NCBI GenBank assembly: GCA_016841325.1
Contig: JAENZJ010000007.1
Coordinates: 62,001 to 126,000, forward strand
Origin: Thermincola carboxydiphila
GTDB lineage: Bacteria > Bacillota > Thermincolia > Thermincolales > UBA2595
Direction: 5' to 3'
Length of the DNA: 64,000 nt
Under the pieces are notes generated by a model that was not told the DNA's origin, made no database searches, and was given only the letters and a program-made list of their open reading frames with translations. Of this stretch, positions 1-7,293 are shown one piece after another. Both the position numbers and the translations under genes were made by a program. The first letter of the stretch is position 1. Each line of letters opens with the position of its first letter.

Positions 1-38
1 AGGTGACTAATACCACAGTGAAATTTTTTAAAAACCGG

Positions 39-67
39 TTGACAAGATATCCGGTTTATAGTAACAT
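39..67 (+). promoter_or_regulatory. sigma-A promoter of the tRNA-Lys/tRNA-Glu unit
   Basis: A perfect -35 box TTGACA (39-44) is followed by a 17-nt spacer and TAACAT (62-67), a four-of-six match to the -10 box. It lies 46 nt before tRNA-Lys and no other gene is nearby. Confidence 0.65.
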
Positions 68-112
68 ATGTATCTGTGAGACGCAATTTCCGGCTCACTT
101 CCGGCAGATTGC

Positions 113-188
113 GAGCCATTAGCTCAGTTGGTAGAGCACCTGACTTTTAATCAGGGTGTCGCTGGTTCGAGTCCAGCATGGCTCACCA
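113..188 (+). tRNA. tRNA-Lys (anticodon TTT)
   Basis: This is a 76-nt cloverleaf with encoded CCA. The acceptor stem GAGCCAT pairs with ATGGCTC, the D-loop is AGCTCAGTTGGTAGAGC, the anticodon loop CTTTTAA gives TTT, and the T-arm GGTTCGAGTCC is canonical. It is the first of two tRNAs in one transcription unit, followed 12 nt later by tRNA-Glu. Confidence 0.96.
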
Positions 189-200
189 TTTTAATACCAT

Positions 201-276
201 GGCCCCTTGGTCAAGCGGTTTAAGACACCGCCCTTTCACGGCGGTAACACGGGTTCGAATCCCGTAGGGGTCACCA
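201..276 (+). tRNA. tRNA-Glu (anticodon TTC)
   Basis: The acceptor stem GGCCCCT pairs with AGGGGTC (one G-U). The anticodon loop CTTTCAC reads TTC, the T-arm GGGTTCGAATCCC is canonical and CCA is encoded. It shares the transcription unit of tRNA-Lys and is followed by an intrinsic terminator. Confidence 0.95.
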
Positions 277-310
277 CTAAGTAAATTAAAAAAATCAACA
301 TATATACTGA

Positions 311-337
311 AGACACCTTTGAGGGGTGTCTTTTTGT
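311..337 (+). terminator. intrinsic terminator after tRNA-Glu
   Basis: AGACACC (311-317) pairs with GGTGTCT (325-331) around a 7-nt loop and runs into TTTTTGTTG. It closes the tRNA-Lys/tRNA-Glu unit. Confidence 0.85.
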
Positions 338-340
338 TGT

Positions 341-684
341 TGAGGGCAGCGGAGCCGTTTCCACGGTCGTTAAGGCGATGCTGCTCGTTTCCTAAGAATT
401 ATGTAAGAAGTGGGGTCTTTCCGACACTGCTCATGGTCTTGTTAATTAACCCACCAATTTTTTGGTGGGTTTACTTTTTTCTGGGTGCTTTCGACTATCA
501 CCAGACAAACATACAAAATCAGCAGCAACTGTATCGTGATGTGCACCGGCAGATCAAAATTTAATTTTATCATGAACATGGCTGCTGTCGGTTTGATTTC
601 CAGCGTTTACAGGCGTAAAAACGTTATTTCACTGCCCGGATCTTCTGAAAGGTGATTTTAGATAAAATTTCTTTAATTAACCAT
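341..684 (+). other. 344-nt gap with a second terminator hairpin, no convincing gene
   Basis: The stretch between two tRNA units has an 81-codon open frame beginning inside the preceding terminator. It lacks a ribosome site and has unconvincing composition, so I do not call it. A strong hairpin at 448-472 (AACCCACCAA against TTGGTGGGTT) ends in a T-rich run. This suggests that a short RNA of about 110 nt could start after 340 and stop here. The part around 345-390 can pair GGCAGC with GCTGCT. It matches no RNA family I know. Confidence 0.35.
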
Positions 685-713
685 TTGACTAATAATCACA
701 TAAGTTTTATAAT
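685..713 (+). promoter_or_regulatory. strong sigma-A promoter of tRNA-Gly and scfA
   Basis: TTGACT (685-690), a 17-nt spacer and a perfect TATAAT (708-713). Transcription would start about 60 nt before tRNA-Gly. No terminator separates that tRNA from scfA, so one transcript probably carries both. A leader hairpin, GCAGTG with CACTGC (about 737-754), lies before the tRNA. Confidence 0.8.
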
Positions 714-779
714 ATACTTTATGGAGAGGGACTAGCGGCAGTGCTAAAACACTGCAAAACACTAATCATTGGTTTTACT

Positions 780-855
780 GCGGATGTAGCTCAATTGGTA
801 GAGTATCGGCTTCCCAAGCCGAGGGTTGCGGGTTCGAGCCCCGTCATCCGCTCCA
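780..855 (+). tRNA. tRNA-Gly (anticodon CCC)
   Basis: This is a 76-nt cloverleaf: GCGGATG acceptor, D-arm GCTCAATTGGTAGAGT, anticodon stem TCGGC/GCCGA around loop TTCCCAA (anticodon CCC), T-arm GGTTCGAGCCC, encoded CCA. It sits 52 nt upstream of scfA without an intervening terminator. Confidence 0.95.
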
Positions 856-907
856 TTTGTATTTAATATCAGATTAATACTAATACATACATAGGAGGCA
901 GTTGAAA

Positions 908-1048
908 ATGGCTAAACATATCAGGACCGTAAACAAGATGAACCTTCAGATAACCGTGAAGAAGGGCGGTTGTGGTGAGTGCCAGGCTTCATGCCAGTCA
1001 GCCTGTAAGACATCATGTACAGTTGGTAATCAGGTCTGCGCTAAATAG
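908..1048 (+). CDS. scfA: SCIFF peptide precursor (six cysteines in forty-five residues)
   Basis: This 46-residue ribosomal peptide is the substrate of the radical-SAM enzyme encoded next door. The enzyme installs thioether cross-links (known for the SCIFF/SCF family, a ranthipeptide). It begins MAKHIRTVNKMNLQITVKKG. The second half carries all six cysteines in the family pattern: GGCGEC, then C at residues 22, 25, 29, 33, 37 and 44, ending VCAK. An AGGAGG ribosome site (893-898) sits 9 nt before the ATG. The near-universal pairing with a maturase and the near-invariant sequence in clostridia make the call firm. The biological role of SCIFF is still poorly understood. Transcription probably comes from the 685-713 promoter through tRNA-Gly. 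Confidence 0.95.
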   Translation: MAKHIRTVNKMNLQITVKKGGCGECQASCQSACKTSCTVGNQVCAK

Positions 1049-1083
1049 CTAACGGTGAAACTTACTTAATAAACGAGTATTAA

Positions 1084-1116
1084 TAACCTGATCCTTAGGG
1101 ATGAGGTTAATTTTTT
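1084..1116 (+). terminator. attenuating terminator between scfA and scfB
   Basis: TAACCT-G-ATCC (1084-1094) pairs with GGAT-G-AGGTTA (1099-1109), followed by ATTTTTT. It sits after the peptide gene and 12 nt before the maturase start. This should give far more peptide mRNA than maturase mRNA, a common arrangement in RiPP operons. Confidence 0.75.
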
Positions 1117-1128
1117 GCAGGAAATAAA

Positions 1129-2553
1129 ATGGGGGAAAGCTTAATGATGAAACTTGGACAGGCAAATCAAAGCAAGCCCGGACAGATACATAAATTTAAA
1201 CTTTTTGGCACCAGGATTGTTCTTGATGTAAACAGCGGAGCAGTACACGTATTTGATTCCCTGGCCTGGGAAATAATCGATGATTTTTTATTAATGAAAC
1301 CTGAGGAGATTAGGGATAAGTACTCTGACCGCTATCAGGCTGCAGATATTGCGGAAGTGCTGGAGGAGATTTCTGCCCTGGTGGATGAGGGGGTTTTGTT
1401 TTCTGAGGATATTTATGGTGCTGAATCTTTTAACGAAACCAGTCGCCCGGTAGTCAAATCATTATGCCTGAACGTGTCTCATGACTGTAATTTAAGGTGC
1501 CGGTACTGTTTTGCCGGGAGCGGTAACTTTGGGGGAGAACGTATGTTAATGCCCGCGGAAACTGGCTGCAGAGCAATTGACTTTCTCCTGGAAAGTTCGG
1601 CAGGGCGTAAACATTGTGAGGTCGACTTTTTCGGTGGGGAACCCTTAATGAACATAGGGGCTGTCGAGAAAATTGTAGCCTATGGCAACAACCAGGCTGC
1701 TCAAAAAGGCAAGGAGATTAAATTTACCCTGACTACAAATGCCGTCGCCCTGAACAGTGACATTACCGAGTTTTTAAATCGGGAAAATATCAGTGTTGTC
1801 CTTAGTCTGGACGGCCGGCCCGAAGTAAATGACCAGATGCGGATTACTCCGGCAGGAAGAGGAAGTTATGACCGGATAAAGCCTAATATTACTGATTTTA
1901 TTCAGAGCAGAAATAATGAGAATTACATAGTCAGGGGCACTTATACCCGCTATAACCTTGATTTTTTCCGTGATGCCCTGCACCTGGCGGATGCTGGATA
2001 CAGGTTTGTATCGGTTGAACCTGTTGTCGGGCTGCCGACAGACGACTGGGCAATAAGAGAGGAACACCTTCCCGGGATTTTCCGGGCGTATGAGACCTTG
2101 TGCCGGGAGTTTGCCCTCAGGCTGAAAACAGACAGGGAATTTGAGTTTTTTCACTTTAACCTGGACCTTAATAATGGTCCCTGCCTGCCTAAAAGGCTGT
2201 CGGGGTGCGGGGCCGGACATGAATATATGGCAGTTTCCCCTGAAGGGAACCTCTACCCCTGCCATCAGTTCGTGGGGAGAGAGCAGTTCCGAATTGGTCA
2301 TGTTGTTGATGGCATAAGTAATTTTAACATCGTGAAACAGTTCCGGAATGCCCATGTTTATAATAAGGAAAAATGCAGCCACTGTTGGGCCCGCTTTCAC
2401 TGCGGCGGAGGATGTCACGCCAATGCTGAACTCATAAACGGTTCTATCACTGAACCGTATGGGATTGGATGCGAATTAGAGAAGAAGAGGCTTGAATGTG
2501 CTATATACATTCAGGTGTTAAAATCGGGATTTACTTTAATTAACTTTGAATAA
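1129..2553 (+). CDS. scfB: SCIFF radical SAM maturase
   Basis: This radical SAM/SPASM enzyme cross-links the cysteines of the scfA peptide. The N-terminal 100 residues resemble the precursor-recognition (RRE-like) part of the family (HKFKLFGTRIVLDVNSGAVH). The SAM cluster motif CNLRCRYC lies near residues 120-127. The C-terminal SPASM/twitch cysteines include CGAGHEYMAVSPEGNLYPC and CSHCWARFHCGGGC, expected to bind two auxiliary [4Fe-4S] clusters. Length (474 aa) is typical. Two starts are possible: ATG at 1129 with AGGA six nt upstream, or ATG at 1144 with GGGGGA seven nt upstream. The second begins MMKLGQ and resembles homologues equally well. It follows scfA through an attenuating terminator. 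Confidence 0.93.
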   Translation: MGESLMMKLGQANQSKPGQIHKFKLFGTRIVLDVNSGAVHVFDSLAWEIIDDFLLMKPEEIRDKYSDRYQAADIAEVLEEISALVDEGVLFSEDIYGAESFNETSRPVVKSLCLNVSHDCNLRCRYCFAGSGNFGGERMLMPAETGCRAIDFLLESSAGRKHCEVDFFGGEPLMNIGAVEKIVAYGNNQAAQKGKEIKFTLTTNAVALNSDITEFLNRENISVVLSLDGRPEVNDQMRITPAGRGSYDRIKPNITDFIQSRNNENYIVRGTYTRYNLDFFRDALHLADAGYRFVSVEPVVGLPTDDWAIREEHLPGIFRAYETLCREFALRLKTDREFEFFHFNLDLNNGPCLPKRLSGCGAGHEYMAVSPEGNLYPCHQFVGREQFRIGHVVDGISNFNIVKQFRNAHVYNKEKCSHCWARFHCGGGCHANAELINGSITEPYGIGCELEKKRLECAIYIQVLKSGFTLINFE

Positions 2554-2616
2554 CGCGCTGTTTCTTTTATAATCGCCCCTGCTGGCGCGGTTATACAGTT
2601 TGTCGAAAATTTAGTG

Positions 2617-2645
2617 TTTACGGTAAAGGTTTCCTATGGTATAAT
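2617..2645 (+). promoter_or_regulatory. sigma-A promoter of the M23 endopeptidase gene
   Basis: TTTACG (2617-2622), 17-nt spacer, perfect TATAAT (2640-2645). The leader to the gene start is about 125 nt and contains a terminator-like hairpin. Confidence 0.65.
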
Positions 2646-2715
2646 AATTGTGATTTATTCTGAGAAAACTGCCGCTAAATCGCTTATAACTGAAAATTAA
2701 ATATCCTCCGAATTA

Positions 2716-2743
2716 AAGGACATCCCAAAGAATGTCTTTTTTT
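2716..2743 (+). terminator. leader hairpin with T-tract, possible attenuator
   Basis: AAAGGACAT pairs with ATGTCTTTT (one G-U) around CCCAAAGA and runs into seven T's. It lies between the 2617-2645 promoter and the endopeptidase gene, so it may attenuate that gene. It could instead terminate read-through from scfB. I saw no c-di-AMP (ydaO) riboswitch consensus, although that riboswitch often precedes cell-wall hydrolase genes. Confidence 0.6.
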
Positions 2744-2775
2744 ATCCAAAGGGATTTGTTCAGAAAGGAGCAAGC

Positions 2776-4464
2776 ATGAAGTCAAACAATAACAAAATTG
2801 CAGCATTGTTTGATGAGGTGAAGACCAGCACCACTTCTGCCTTCAAGAAACTCCGTTCCGGAAAAAATCCGCTGTCCGGTACACTGACACGGCTATCCGT
2901 TATCCAGACCACTAAGACCAAACTTCTTAGACAGAAATATCAGCAATTAAAGGAAAGCAGAAATACTGCTGTTTCGAAGCAAGACTCCACTTCATGGGAA
3001 AACAGCCTTTCCGGGGAAGGGATGACTTCGAAGGAAAAAATCAACCAAACCAAGTTGTTGATGTTTATCACCGGACTAAAAGTGTTCGGGCAAAAAATCT
3101 CCGAATCTGCCCTGATAAGGTTTGTTAATAACAAGAAGTATTTTAATTTTAAGGCTGCTGCCGCTGCCGTTTTTATTCTTATATCATGCGGGATATTTAT
3201 CTACGCAAACTCTGCCGTGCCTGCATGTGCTGTACTCATTGACGGTAAAGACATTGCATATGTCAGTGACAGGGCTGGAGCCGAGAAATTGTTAACATCA
3301 ATGAAAAAAGAAAAAACTGCTGAGTGGAACCGCAGGGTTGATATAACTCAGACAGTGACATTTAAGAATACCAAGGTAAAAAGATATCAGGTCGATGATG
3401 CGGCAGAATTACAAAACATATTCGACCGGAAGTTAAACTTTGTGGCTGTGGCAACTGCCATCAAAGCAGACGGTAAAACAGTGGCTGTTGTTCATGATGA
3501 AAAAGCTGCTGAAGAAATACTGCAGCAACTTAGGAAATCTTATTCCACTGAGGATATCAAGGACGGTAAAGTCGGTTTTAAGGAAAAGATTGAACTGGTT
3601 AACATTCCTGTATCCCTCAGTGATGTGATGTCCCCTGAAGAAGCTCTGAAACTAATAAAAGAAGGTAAAGAGGAGAAAAAGGTACATATTGTCCAGGAAG
3701 GGGATTCATTGTGGACCATTGCCCGCAAGAATGATACCCATGTGGAAGACCTGCTTAAGGCCAATCCTTCCCTGGAAGGAGAGCATCTTGATATTGGGCA
3801 GGAACTGAATCTTGTTGCTGTTGAACCCTTAATAAATGTTGAGATTACCGGTGAGCTTACTCTTGAGGAAACGGTCCCCTATAAAGTTGTTGTGGAGACC
3901 AACAAGAACCTATGGCGCGGCTCACAGAAGGTCAAAACCAATGGTGAAAACGGGTTAAAAGAAGTAACCTACCGGGTTGTTATGAGAAATGGTGATATTG
4001 TTTCCAAAGAGGTGCTTCAGGAAAAAGTTTTAAAGGAAGCAAAAGATAAAGTAGTTGTTAAAGGCTCCAGAGTTGTAGTGGCTTCCCGTGGGGGCAGCGG
4101 CATACTGGGGTGGCCCATCAGGGGTCAGATTACCTCCCGTTACGGAAAACGCGGCCGGGGGACCCATACCGGTCTTGATATTAACGGGACAACAGGCCAG
4201 CCGGTTGGCGCTGCTGAGGCCGGCAAAGTAACTTCAACCGGGTGGCAGGGCGCCTATGGTAAAATGGTTACCATAAGGCACAGTAATGGCCTGGTGACCA
4301 GATATGCTCATCTTTCCAGTATTAAGGTTTCTGTAGGTCAGGAAGTTGGCAGGGGAGACCTCATTGGCCTGGTTGGTTCAACGGGCCGGAGTACCGGTTC
4401 CCACCTGCATTTTGAAGTTATCAGCGGGGGGAGTTTCCGAAACCCCTTGAACTACCTAAAATAA
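2776..4464 (+). CDS. membrane-anchored LysM/G5/M23 peptidoglycan endopeptidase
   Basis: This is a predicted cell-wall metallo-endopeptidase. Residues 1-120 are a basic, cytoplasmic or low-complexity region. One membrane segment (about 124-147) follows, and the rest is extracellular. A LysM domain (HIVQEGDSLWTIARKN, about 298-345) binds peptidoglycan. A G5 domain follows (about 350-430, EETVPYKVVVETNKNLWRG). The C-terminus is a peptidase M23 (LytM) domain with zinc ligands in THTGLD and HLHFEV, all intact. It starts with ATG behind AGAAAGGAGC. The architecture matches DipM/YabE-like hydrolases that act in wall growth or sporulation. Which bond it cuts cannot be read from sequence. Confidence 0.9.
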   Translation: MKSNNNKIAALFDEVKTSTTSAFKKLRSGKNPLSGTLTRLSVIQTTKTKLLRQKYQQLKESRNTAVSKQDSTSWENSLSGEGMTSKEKINQTKLLMFITGLKVFGQKISESALIRFVNNKKYFNFKAAAAAVFILISCGIFIYANSAVPACAVLIDGKDIAYVSDRAGAEKLLTSMKKEKTAEWNRRVDITQTVTFKNTKVKRYQVDDAAELQNIFDRKLNFVAVATAIKADGKTVAVVHDEKAAEEILQQLRKSYSTEDIKDGKVGFKEKIELVNIPVSLSDVMSPEEALKLIKEGKEEKKVHIVQEGDSLWTIARKNDTHVEDLLKANPSLEGEHLDIGQELNLVAVEPLINVEITGELTLEETVPYKVVVETNKNLWRGSQKVKTNGENGLKEVTYRVVMRNGDIVSKEVLQEKVLKEAKDKVVVKGSRVVVASRGGSGILGWPIRGQITSRYGKRGRGTHTGLDINGTTGQPVGAAEAGKVTSTGWQGAYGKMVTIRHSNGLVTRYAHLSSIKVSVGQEVGRGDLIGLVGSTGRSTGSHLHFEVISGGSFRNPLNYLK

Positions 4465-4473
4465 CAGGATTAC

Positions 4474-4507
4474 AGGCCTTGTGGATAGTTATTCCACAGG
4501 GCTTTTA
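4474..4507 (+). terminator. intrinsic terminator after the M23 gene
   Basis: AGGCCTTGTGGA (4474-4485) pairs with TCCACAGGGCTT (4493-4504) with wobble pairs, followed by TTATTTT. A longer reading frame for the next gene would begin inside this hairpin, which argues for the later start at 4623. Confidence 0.75.
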
Positions 4508-4622
4508 TTTTGGACAACCTCCTTTAAATGGGTTTATTACCGGTGTTTTTACCTTTAAATGCACCCTTTGCTGTGTTATAATTATATTCTGGAAAACAAC
4601 CTTACAGGGGAGGAAGATAAAA

Positions 4623-5231
4623 ATGGCTTTTATGAATGCCAGAAAGCGAAACAAAAGAATAATTATAATTTTTGTGGTGTTAATTTCTGTAGGACTCCTG
4701 GGTACAACCATCCCAATGGGCTTTTCCTATATAGGTGACTATATCGGGGGCAACAGTCAGGGTACAGCGGGTTATTCAGGGTCCACTGAGGACAAAGCGG
4801 TACAGGACTATCTTGAAGGTGTTAAGCTGATGCAGGAAGAAAAACCTGATGCAGCTAGCGAAAAATTTGCGTCTGCTATTAAGGGTTTTGAAAAAGTACT
4901 GGAATCAGATCCTACCAATCTGCCTGTTCTCGGTGATCTGGCAACGACCTACTTTTATTCGGGAAATGTAGATAAGGCAGTTTACTATGCGGAAAAGGCC
5001 CTGGAGATTGAACCAAAATACTCCACGGTAAGGTTAAATTATGCAAGGTACCTGTTTTATGGTAAAAATGACGCCGACAATGCAATAAAACAATTAGAAC
5101 TGATTGAAGAAGGAGACACTAATTATCAGGCTGCCCAGCAGTTGAAACAGGAGATTAAAAGCATTAATTCACAGCCTCCGCTGCCGCAAAACGGCCAACC
5201 ACAACCAGATATTCCGGAGGGCAAAAAATAA
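4623..5231 (+). CDS. membrane-anchored TPR protein
   Basis: A 202-aa protein of unknown partner. The ATG at 4623 is preceded by GGGGAGGAAG, and a TATAAT-like -10 box lies at 4577-4582. A basic N-terminus (ARKRNKR) and one membrane segment (about 12-32) put the rest outside the cell or in the wall space. From about residue 58 there are two or three tetratricopeptide repeats (for instance VLGDLATTYFYSGNVDKAVYYAEKALEIEP). A Pro/Gln-rich tail follows. TPR domains bind other proteins. The neighbours are wall hydrolases and proteases, so a scaffold role at the envelope is a reasonable inference. Confidence 0.75.
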   Translation: MAFMNARKRNKRIIIIFVVLISVGLLGTTIPMGFSYIGDYIGGNSQGTAGYSGSTEDKAVQDYLEGVKLMQEEKPDAASEKFASAIKGFEKVLESDPTNLPVLGDLATTYFYSGNVDKAVYYAEKALEIEPKYSTVRLNYARYLFYGKNDADNAIKQLELIEEGDTNYQAAQQLKQEIKSINSQPPLPQNGQPQPDIPEGKK

Positions 5232-5261
5232 TAAAAAGTGATATTGTCATTATCTTAAAGT

Positions 5262-5309
5262 AATGGTGCGGGTCGGCTGTAGCGATACAGCCGACCCGCA
5301 CCATTTTTC
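5262..5309 (+). terminator. 19-bp perfect hairpin terminator after the TPR gene
   Basis: A 19-nt arm (5262-5280, GGTGCGGGTCGGCTGT at its core) is perfectly complementary to 5287-5305 around a 6-nt loop AGCGAT. It is followed by a short T run. It is unusually long and G+C-rich for this window. Confidence 0.85.
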
Positions 5310-5429
5310 CGTTGGAAACACTTCTAGGTATTTCCGGTAGGTTTATGTAATTTATATCTGTATAATGGAAACAGGGAGAAAGACACAAAGAAATGCAGAT
5401 AAAACAAGGTCAAAGCGGAGGGATGAATC

Positions 5430-6311
5430 ATGGATAATTTTGCACTGCCTGCCATGAATTCGGGCCTGGTACTGCAAAAATCGGGGAGAATGCTGCTGGT
5501 TATGGCCATGTTGTTAATGGCTTTTTTTATTATTCAACCTGTTGCGGTTAAATCACAGATTTACAAAATATTTAGAGAGGCAACCAAGTACAGGATGATG
5601 TGGCAGACCCGGGGTTGGAATGAAATGCAGGGAACGAATTTTATTGTACGTTATACCTCTCAGGACAGTGATATAGCCCCTATGGTCCTTGAGTCCGCTG
5701 AGGAGAGTTATGGACCTGTCACCGAAAATTTTGCCGGTTCATACCGGGGAAAGATATTGGTGGTTGTCTATCCTACCAAGGAGTCACTGGGGCGAAGCTT
5801 TGGCTGGGCTTCTGATGAAAGCGCCATGGGAGTTTATTGGGCAGGAGTAATCAGGATACTGTCACCAAGTGCCTGGATCGAAGACGAAGACCCGGAAACG
5901 GTAAAAGAGGTATTTGAGAGTGAGGGTCCCTTGGCCCATGAACTTACCCACTTGCTGGTGGATTATGAGACCAGCGGAAATTATACGCGGTGGTTTACTG
6001 AAGGAATTGCCCAGTTTGTTGAGGCAAAGGTCACAGGTTACCGGATGGACCACCGCAGCATCAGCGATTATGGGGAAATGTATCCCCTGGCCCGGATGGA
6101 CAGGGAGTTTGACAGCCTTTATAACCAGAACCTGGCTTATTTACAGTCTTTCCAGACTGTCAATTACCTGGTGGAACGTTATGGTGAAGATAGCCTGCAT
6201 GATATCCTGAGGCACTTGGGACAGGGACAGTCAATGGAAGCTGCTTTTAAGGACGTTCTGGGGGTATCTGTGGGAAAATTTGAAAAGGATTTTAGCAAGT
6301 GGGCAATATGA
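5430..6311 (+). CDS. membrane-anchored zinc metalloprotease (peptidase MA-like, HELTH)
   Basis: A 293-aa gluzincin-type protease. The N-terminal membrane segment lies at about 18-40 (MLLVMAMLLMAFFIIQPVAV) and the catalytic part is outside. The zinc motif HELTH occurs near residue 170 (GPLAHELTHLLVDY). The third ligand is likely the Glu in WFTEGIAQFVE, about 20 residues later, which matches the peptidase_MA family. Start: ATG at 5430 after GCGGAGGG. Substrate unknown. Its place between wall and envelope genes fits a role in exported protein turnover. Confidence 0.8.
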   Translation: MDNFALPAMNSGLVLQKSGRMLLVMAMLLMAFFIIQPVAVKSQIYKIFREATKYRMMWQTRGWNEMQGTNFIVRYTSQDSDIAPMVLESAEESYGPVTENFAGSYRGKILVVVYPTKESLGRSFGWASDESAMGVYWAGVIRILSPSAWIEDEDPETVKEVFESEGPLAHELTHLLVDYETSGNYTRWFTEGIAQFVEAKVTGYRMDHRSISDYGEMYPLARMDREFDSLYNQNLAYLQSFQTVNYLVERYGEDSLHDILRHLGQGQSMEAAFKDVLGVSVGKFEKDFSKWAI

Positions 6312-6394
6312 TTTTGAGTTGGGCAATATAAGGATCCTGCTTATTTTTCGAAGGTTTGGGAAAAATAAAAAAAACCTTGAAAGGGGGCAGGAAT

Positions 6395-7075
6395 TTGATA
6401 AATAATGATACCTCAATTCAAAGAAATGTTGAAGATTCTCTTAAAAACAACCGGTTGCTGCGAAATGCGGATATAAAAATCGAGACCAGGAATGGTGAAG
6501 TTACACTTTTTGGTTATGTTGACGTTTTGGCAGAAAAGTGGGCTGCCGGGGCAATGGTTGCACAGGTGCCGGGGGTTGTATCTGTTGATAACAGCCTTAC
6601 AGTAGCGATAGACGGACCCTGGGATGACAGGGAGATTGAAGAAAAGGTCAGGGAAAAGCTCTGTGCTGCTGACAGAACCGACCTTCATGAACTGACGGCT
6701 GAAGTAAAAGGTGGTACAGTATATATCCGGGGTCAGGCAGAGAGCCGGGCGGTAAAGGATGCAGCAGTAATGGCTGCTGCAGGAGTCCAGGGGGTAAAAG
6801 ATGTGGTACCCATTTTGAAAATTGGAAGAGAAGGCCTGCCCGCAGATGATGCCTCAATTACCAATCGCGTCGAAAGGGCCCTTGCCGGCAGTGAATCAGT
6901 CAGCGCTGCCCTGGTAGGGACTGATACTGAGCACGGTACAGTTACCCTCTCAGGAACTGTCCCGACACCGGAACAGGCTGAGATAGCCCGGCAGATTGCA
7001 GCAGAGGTACCCGGAGTGGAAAAAGTTGATAACCAGCTTGAAACTGTGCAGGAAGAAGAAAAATATGTCGAGTAA
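6395..7075 (+). CDS. triple BON-domain protein
   Basis: It contains three consecutive BON domains of about 65-70 residues (about 5-70, 75-145 and 155-225). Each has the pattern of a short helix, then xVTLxGxV, then GVxxVDN (for example GEVTLFGYVDVLAEK and GTVTLSGTVPTPEQAE). BON domains bind phospholipid or help proteins associate at membranes. No signal peptide is visible. I prefer the TTG at 6395, placed 6 nt after GGGGGC, over the in-frame ATG at 6356, which has no good ribosome site. It follows the protease gene by about 80 nt and is probably co-transcribed. Confidence 0.8.
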   Translation: MINNDTSIQRNVEDSLKNNRLLRNADIKIETRNGEVTLFGYVDVLAEKWAAGAMVAQVPGVVSVDNSLTVAIDGPWDDREIEEKVREKLCAADRTDLHELTAEVKGGTVYIRGQAESRAVKDAAVMAAAGVQGVKDVVPILKIGREGLPADDASITNRVERALAGSESVSAALVGTDTEHGTVTLSGTVPTPEQAEIARQIAAEVPGVEKVDNQLETVQEEEKYVE

Positions 7076-7082
7076 CAGCCGG

Positions 7083-7117
7083 GGCAGGTGCAGGCATCTG
7101 CCTCTGTCTCTTTTTTT
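7083..7117 (+). terminator. probable intrinsic terminator after the BON gene
   Basis: GGCAGGT pairs with ATCTGCC (one wobble), and a seven-T run begins 8 nt later. The gap before the T run makes this a moderate call. Confidence 0.5.
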
Positions 7118-7230
7118 ATTCAAAAAAGAACAGGAACTGAAATATTTTCACCTCAACAATCTATGCAGGAATAATACTCTTAAGATAGAATATACAATTA
7201 AGAAGCAGGCGTCTTTGCGGGGGTTGCTAT

Positions 7231-7259
7231 TGGACAAATATGAGTTCAGTTTTATGATT
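7231..7259 (+). promoter_or_regulatory. sigma-A promoter of murA
   Basis: TGGACA (7232-7237) stands 16 nt before TATGAT (7254-7259), and the start would lie about 30 nt before the murA GTG. Confidence 0.6.
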
Positions 7260-7293
7260 TTATGAAATGATATATGCCAGGGGAGGTTAAAAG

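Noticed and set aside
1-30. Possible 3' end of an rRNA gene before the first promoter
   Set aside because: The AGGTGACTAATACC start does not match 23S or 5S ends that I know, and too little sequence is present.
319-564. 81-codon open frame after tRNA-Glu
   Set aside because: It starts inside the terminator hairpin, has no ribosome site, and contains a second terminator.
1774-2418. Long reverse-strand frame inside scfB
   Set aside because: It is a shadow of a clear radical-SAM gene and has no domain of its own.
2646-2775. Cyclic-di-AMP (ydaO) riboswitch before the M23 endopeptidase gene
   Set aside because: The leader is short and shows none of the conserved segments; only a simple hairpin with T-tract is present.
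6996-7265. 89-codon frame between the BON gene and murA
   Set aside because: It overlaps the end of the BON gene and the terminator, has no ribosome site, and its composition is not protein-like.
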